Of a stretch of DNA of 64,000 nucleotides, positions 60,492-64,000 are shown in pieces. Below the pieces are notes generated by a model that was not told where the DNA came from, ran no database searches, and saw only the letters and a list, made by a program, of their open reading frames with translations. This stretch comes from Paenibacillus sedimenti (GTDB lineage Bacteria; Bacillota; Bacilli; Paenibacillales; NBRC-103111), in contig NZ_JACVVD010000012.1 in NCBI RefSeq assembly GCF_014534655.1, positions 62,001-126,000 of the forward strand. The letters run 5' to 3'. Each line of letters begins with the position of its first letter. Position 1 is the stretch's first letter. Made by a program: the position numbers and the translations under genes.

Positions 60492-60634
60492 GATCCATAT
60501 TAGTTACGGTAATGCTCATCATGGTCGTGATTATGATTTACAGCAATGTGGTAGGCGGGAGCGGCGGTACTCGGCAGCAGGTAACAAATAGCGGAGCGCG
60601 GATCAGCGGCACGATTCAAAAGATAGATCCATGA
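60488..60634 (+). CDS. Tiny single-span membrane protein 2 of the Tad locus
   Basis: A 48-residue peptide with GTG start at 60488 inside the preceding stop (GTGA overlap) and its own stop overlapping the next start (ATGA). The segment ILVTVMLIMVVIMIYSNVV spans the membrane once, followed by a Gly/Ser-rich tail. The start is supported by homology to its neighbour at residues 1-9. No ribosome binding site of its own, so translational coupling is expected. It may be a scaffold or minor subunit of the pilus machine. Confidence 0.6.
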   Translation: MRSILVTVMLIMVVIMIYSNVVGGSGGTRQQVTNSGARISGTIQKIDP

Positions 60635-61056
60635 AGCAGATTCTCGTTTTCATTCTTTTTGCGACGCTGCTCTGTTGGTTCATGTTTGCGCCCGTATATA
60701 AGCACGTTGTTATTATGCGGCAAGCTTTACTTCAAAAAGAGGTCGACTACTTGCTCGAAATCGGCTCGAACGGCAGGCATGGCTACATCAATGAGGCGAT
60801 GATTAATGACTCTAAACAACGGATGGCTGAGAAAGGTTTTTTACCGACAGATCTCGTGTATACAGTAGCTACGACAACTGGTATGGGCGGGACGGATGCG
60901 AGTCAGCCGGTTATTAGAGGGACCGGATTATCTTTGAAGCTTACCTATCCGCATCATCGGTTGTTTGTGATTGATCAGTTAGTCGGTATCACGATTCCGG
61001 CGCAAACCGATCGAATGGGGGCAGCGGGCATGAAGATGAGCGAATATGTGCCTTGA
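60631..61056 (+). CDS. TadE-like minor membrane protein, ~141 residues
   Basis: One N-terminal span (residues ~3-24, ILVFILFATLLCWFMFAPVY), then an extracytoplasmic domain of ~115 residues with Thr/Gly-rich segments (YTVATTTGMGGTDASQP) and predicted strands. Topology and position match TadE/TadF-type pseudopilins, but the N-terminal cleavage motif is not recognisable, so the call is by context. It overlaps the preceding tiny gene by four bases. Confidence 0.6.
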   Translation: MKQILVFILFATLLCWFMFAPVYKHVVIMRQALLQKEVDYLLEIGSNGRHGYINEAMINDSKQRMAEKGFLPTDLVYTVATTTGMGGTDASQPVIRGTGLSLKLTYPHHRLFVIDQLVGITIPAQTDRMGAAGMKMSEYVP

Positions 61057-61065
61057 GGAGATATC

Positions 61066-61548
61066 ATGTACAAACTTTTGTTAATGATCCTAATGAGTGT
61101 TGTATTCATGGCGCTCTATGCTTTGCAAACGGATGTGGAGGTGGCGATGCATACACTTTTTCATGGCAAGCATGCGTTGAATCGTGCGGTACATGCAGCT
61201 GCTCAGCAAAGCGATCAGGTGAAGTTAGCTTCTGGTATCCACTCGATTGATGAGAGTAAGGCTCAGGCAGAAGCACTTCGCTACTTGCAAGCGAACTTGC
61301 GGCTTAATAGTTCCAATGATCCGCTCCCGGATACGTTTTTACGCAGCCGGGTGGTCGTGGAATTATTTAAGGTCGTTAATGATAAGGAGGTATTTCCTTA
61401 TACATACACGAATGCGGGGTACGGATACTCAGTTACTCTGCATAGACCCGGCGTTATTATGTTTATTCGATTGGAATACCCTCGAACCTATTCGGTGCTG
61501 CAGCCCATCACTTGGACGGTCAAATCTTCGGCGGAAATGGTGTATTGA
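61066..61548 (+). CDS. TadE-like minor membrane protein, ~160 residues
   Basis: A 160-residue protein with an N-terminal span (residues ~4-21, LLLMILMSVVFMALYALQ), then a helical stretch with GKHALNRAVHAAAQQ, an arrangement seen after the pilin-like helix of TadE/TadG proteins, and a beta-rich remainder. GAGGAGA precedes the ATG, nine bases after the previous stop codon. It is the last gene of the cluster. No cleavage motif is clear. Confidence 0.6.
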   Translation: MYKLLLMILMSVVFMALYALQTDVEVAMHTLFHGKHALNRAVHAAAQQSDQVKLASGIHSIDESKAQAEALRYLQANLRLNSSNDPLPDTFLRSRVVVELFKVVNDKEVFPYTYTNAGYGYSVTLHRPGVIMFIRLEYPRTYSVLQPITWTVKSSAEMVY

Positions 61549-61587
61549 TGTATAATGGATGTAAGATACATCTAACTTCCATTGGGA

Positions 61588-61828
61588 GTTTAAAAAGTCC
61601 GCTTTCAGAACCGAGAAGGTTGGACAAAACCGGAGAAGGAACGGAGCGAGATATGAGTACCGGACTTCCCGGGTTTGTTCAAGATTCGATGCCGAGTGAC
61701 ATCCTGAGTATCAACGTTATGAGATAAACCTTTATCGAAGTCATTCGAAGATGGACACCGCGTTAAGCGGCAGGTTTATTCGCCAATCAGACTTTCGTCT
61801 GATGTGGTTCAAAGTGGACTTTTTAAAC
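61588..61828. repeat. 241-base element with inverted terminal repeats, right of the Tad locus
   Basis: The left end at 61588-61612 (begins GTTTAAAAAGTCC, ends AGAACC) and the right end at 61806-61828 (begins GGTTC, ends GGACTTTTTAAAC) are inverted repeats of about 23-25 bases with a few mismatches. Inside are purine-rich segments (CCGAGAAGG, GGAACGGAGCGAG) and, near the right end, a copy of the two-hairpin repeat. The layout resembles a MITE-like intergenic element. The 61549-61852 gap has no credible gene. Confidence 0.6.
61721..61808 (-). repeat. Two-hairpin palindromic repeat, copy C
   Basis: Read on the minus strand: ACCACATCAGAC-GAAA-GTCTGATTGGCGAATAAACC, then TTAACGCGGT, CATCTTCGAATGACTTCGAT and AGGTTTATCTC. 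It matches copy B in the same order but in opposite orientation, and has a shorter first hairpin. It is nested in the 241-base element. Confidence 0.65.
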
Positions 61829-61852
61829 ATCCTCTAAAAGGAGAGGTTGTTC

Positions 61853-63046
61853 ATGAATAGGTATGAGCAAAGACAGCAGTGGCTGCAGGCCGAGATGATT
61901 CAGAGGGGATGGTCCGGCTTTTTGGTCACGCAAAATGTCGATATCTACTATTATACCGGTTCGATGCAGACCGGATATTTGTTTATCCCTGCGGAAGGCG
62001 AACCATTGTATCTGGTTCGGCGGAGTTTGGAACGAGCGGAAGATGAGGCACATGCGGCTGTAGAGCCGCTTGGCTCGATGAAGACGCTCAAGGAGCGTCT
62101 GGCAGCCCGATACCCAGGGCTGCTGGAGGCAGGAGCCGCAGCCGGCGGACTGCGGCTGGCGACGGAGCTGGACGTACTCCCCGTCCAGCAGTTCCAGCGC
62201 TTGCAGGCCGCGCTTCCCGGCGCGGCCTGGGAGGACGGTTCGTTGCTCGTGCGCGAGCAGCGGATGATCAAATCGCCGGACGAAGTCGCGGCGATTCGGC
62301 AGGCTGCGTCCGTCGTCGACGCATCACTGGAGGCGGTCATTCCCCAGATTCGTGAGGGAATGGCAGAGTTCGAGCTGATGGCGCTCATCGAGCATCAGCT
62401 CCGGCTGCGCGGGCACCAAGGGCTGATGCGCATGCGCGCTTACAATTCCGAGTTGATCACCGGAATGGTAGCGGCAGGCGCTTCGGCAGCGGTGCCCACC
62501 TATTTTGACGGGCCGGCCGGGGGGACGGGGCTTCACCCGTCCAGCCCGCAAAGCTCGGGCCGCGCGCTGCTGCAGCGAGGCGAACCGATTCTCGTCGATA
62601 TCGGCTGCTGCATCGACGGCTATCTTATCGATCAGACGCGCACGCTCGTGATCGGCGGTCTGGACCCTGAGCTGCAGCGCGCTTACGAGGTGACGGAGCA
62701 GGTGCTCCGCGCCACCGAGGCCAGGCTGCAGCCGGGCACGATCAGCGAGCATCTGTATCTGCTCGCGCTGGATCAAGTTCAGGAAGCGGGGCTGAGCGCC
62801 CACTTCATGGGTTACGGCGCCGACCAAGTGAAGTTCCTTGGTCACGGCATCGGGCTCGAAATCGATGAACTGCCCGTTCTCGCCAAAGGCTTCAAATACC
62901 CGCTGGCGCCGGGCATGGTCATCGCCATCGAACCCAAGTTCACGTTTCCGGGACGCGGGGTTGTTGGTATCGAAGATACCTATTTGATCACGGAAACGGG
63001 TTATGAGAAGTTAACGATTTCCCGAGAAGGAGTGATCGTCATTTAG
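61853..63046 (+). CDS. M24 family Xaa-Pro peptidase
   Basis: A 397-residue pita-bread-fold metallopeptidase (aminopeptidase P/prolidase type) that cleaves before or after proline. The creatinase-like N-terminal domain covers ~1-140. The C-terminal catalytic part has metal ligands DIGCCIDGYLIDQTRT (two Asp), HGIGLEIDELP (His) and AIEPKFTFP and GIEDTYLIT (two Glu). The ATG at 61853 follows AAAGGAGAGG at a good distance. A TTG at 61847 is an alternative. GC is markedly higher in the middle of the gene. Confidence 0.93.
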   Translation: MNRYEQRQQWLQAEMIQRGWSGFLVTQNVDIYYYTGSMQTGYLFIPAEGEPLYLVRRSLERAEDEAHAAVEPLGSMKTLKERLAARYPGLLEAGAAAGGLRLATELDVLPVQQFQRLQAALPGAAWEDGSLLVREQRMIKSPDEVAAIRQAASVVDASLEAVIPQIREGMAEFELMALIEHQLRLRGHQGLMRMRAYNSELITGMVAAGASAAVPTYFDGPAGGTGLHPSSPQSSGRALLQRGEPILVDIGCCIDGYLIDQTRTLVIGGLDPELQRAYEVTEQVLRATEARLQPGTISEHLYLLALDQVQEAGLSAHFMGYGADQVKFLGHGIGLEIDELPVLAKGFKYPLAPGMVIAIEPKFTFPGRGVVGIEDTYLITETGYEKLTISREGVIVI

Positions 63047-63325
63047 CGGTGATAACAAAAAAGACTAGCGCAATTTTGATTTTGTGCCAGTCTCTTTTTG
63101 CTTATGGAGATCAGCACGGGATAGGAATACGTAAGGGTCCATTCTTCATACTTAAATATAACAGCTAGAACGGTAATCCACCCGAAGCTAATCGCAAATA
63201 TGGAGCAGCTCAGAATGCCCAATAATCGCTTACCACCAAACTCTCCAAATTACATCATGGTGTATGAGCTGCATCCAAATGATCATAGGTAAATCTTATT
63301 AATTCCATACAGCCCATTTAGTAGT
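63047..63325. other. Gene-free stretch, possible membrane-protein remnant on the minus strand
   Basis: Starts with the M24 terminator at 63059-63099. Read on the minus strand, about 60 codons between ~63250 and ~63055 give FGGKRLLGILSCSIFAI, then FGWITVLAVIFKY and TLTYSYPVLISISKKR, a membrane-protein-like pattern with no start and an in-frame TAA just upstream. It may be the decayed 3' end of a transporter gene. No family is assigned. Confidence 0.25.
63059..63099 (+). terminator. Rho-independent terminator after the M24 gene
   Basis: AAAAAGACT-AGCGCAA pairs with TTGTGC-CAGTCTCTTTTT around a TTTTGATT loop, with small bulges. Confidence 0.75.
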
Positions 63326-63371
63326 AAAAAAAGACTACCAAGGAACTTTTCAATTCCAGAGGCAGTCTTTT
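63326..63371 (-). terminator. Rho-independent terminator after clpP
   Basis: On the minus strand AAAAGACTGCC pairs with GGTAGTCTTTTTT, with an inner GGAA/TTCC stem, just after the clpP stop codon. Confidence 0.85.
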
Positions 63372-63398
63372 GGTAATTTCTATTTTGTAATTTACGGG

Positions 63399-63980
63399 TT
63401 ACAGCTTTTCAATAACTTTATCAATCAAACCGTAGTTTTTTGCTTCCTCTGCAGTCATATAGTAATCGCGATCGCTATCCCGTTCAACTTTTTCTATGGA
63501 TTGCTTGCTCGTTTCAGCAATAATCCGGTTCAAGGTTTGACGCGTTTTGAGAATATGATTCGCACGAATTTGGATATCGCTCGCTTGCCCTTGGGCGCCG
63601 CCCCACGGCTGATGGATCATGACTTCGGCGTTAGGAAGCGCGAAACGTTTGCCTGGAGCCCCTGCTGTCAGCAGAATAGCGCCCATGGACGCGGCCATGC
63701 CTACGCAGATGGTAGATACGTCAGGTTTGATGAATTGCATCGTATCATAGATCGCAAGTCCGGATGATGTGGAACCGCCAGGCGAATTAATGTACAGCGA
63801 AATATCTTTCTCCGGATCTTCTGCAGAAAGGAACAGCAGCTGAGCGATGATCGCATTCGCGACCTGATCATTAACCTCTGTGCCGAGGAATACGATTCGA
63901 TCCTTTAGCAAACGGGAATAAATGTCGTAGGAGCGCTCCCCGCGACTGGATTGTTCAACAACCATAGGAATGAAACTCAT
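63399..63980 (-). CDS. clpP: ATP-dependent Clp protease proteolytic subunit
   Basis: Serine protease that forms a tetradecameric chamber and degrades proteins delivered by ClpX or ClpC. It has 193 residues from ATG 63980, matching the family. The catalytic triad falls at the textbook positions: S98 in GMAASMGA, H123 in MIHQPWGG and D172 in DRDYYM. The start is supported by AAAGGA eight bases upstream. An ATG at 63989 overlaps that site. Monocistronic with its own terminator. Regulation by CtsR is usual in Bacillota, but the promoter is outside the window. Confidence 0.97.
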   Translation of the reverse strand: MSFIPMVVEQSSRGERSYDIYSRLLKDRIVFLGTEVNDQVANAIIAQLLFLSAEDPEKDISLYINSPGGSTSSGLAIYDTMQFIKPDVSTICVGMAASMGAILLTAGAPGKRFALPNAEVMIHQPWGGAQGQASDIQIRANHILKTRQTLNRIIAETSKQSIEKVERDSDRDYYMTAEEAKNYGLIDKVIEKL

Positions 63981-64000
63981 TTGAATCATCCTTTCTGTTC

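Noticed and set aside
61512-61727. Plus-strand 71-codon frame after the last Tad gene
   Set aside because: It starts inside the preceding gene and runs through the 241-base repeat element.
54911-61808. Tad locus as an integrated mobile element
   Set aside because: Flanking repeats are palindromic elements also found at 14.85 kb. No integrase, transposase, attachment duplication or tRNA is present, so mobility is only a possibility.

Overview
The window reads as chromosomal DNA of a Paenibacillus-like member of the Bacillota. The reasons are strong AGGAGG-type ribosome binding sites, frequent TTG and GTG starts, sporulation-type genes (SpoIIM-like, YjcZ-like), lipoprotein sugar-binding proteins without a local ATPase, cre-like sites and many intergenic palindromic repeats. 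I see no phage, insertion sequence, CRISPR array, rRNA or tRNA. The genus is inferred from gene content and was not tested by a search.

Layout. 1-5.3 kb: 5' part of topB, a TauE/SafE permease, a VOC-SDR-ThuA run and a membrane diguanylate cyclase. 5.4-7.3 kb: an ECF-like sigma factor overlapping a gene of unknown function. 7.8-14.7 kb: membrane protein, DUF4129, DUF4350, MoxR ATPase and DUF58 genes with overlapping ends, then convergent SpoIIM-like and divergent RDD genes. 15-17.2 kb: CorA and two unknown genes.

17.4-31.0 kb is a carbohydrate island. Two paralogous modules, each with a binding protein, two permeases and a cytosolic GH43 enzyme, flank a secreted GH43 lipoprotein and two paralogous regulators. 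Each regulator joins an ArsR-type winged helix to a long C-terminal domain. A plausible model is that the secreted enzyme cuts an arabinose-containing polymer, the transporters import the oligosaccharides and the cytosolic GH43 enzymes finish them. AT-rich palindromes beside regulator 1 recur in the promoter of module 1.

31-50.7 kb is mostly housekeeping and accessory genes: SDR and imine-reductase-like oxidoreductases behind an operator-bearing promoter, a truncated DoxX gene, an ArsR-SRPBCC-VOC operon, a Crp/Fnr-DMT-MFS operon, LysR regulators, an ANT(6)-like gene, a frameshifted CBO0543-type gene, an AraC plus GH4 alpha-galactosidase pair, a stalk-domain secreted protein, cupredoxin, HPP, DedA, a thioredoxin-like protein and a metallo-hydrolase. 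50.8-54.3 kb: a YjcZ-like protein, a TetR-controlled export permease and a PfkB sugar kinase.

55.0-61.5 kb is a compact Tad (Flp-type) secretion or pilus locus: CpaB, TadZ/CpaE, CpaF, TadB and TadC homologues, then four small membrane-anchored proteins. Two of these are tandem paralogues of 48-49 residues. No Flp pilin or prepilin peptidase is visible. Related palindromic repeats lie on both sides in opposite orientation. The window ends with an M24 peptidase and clpP.
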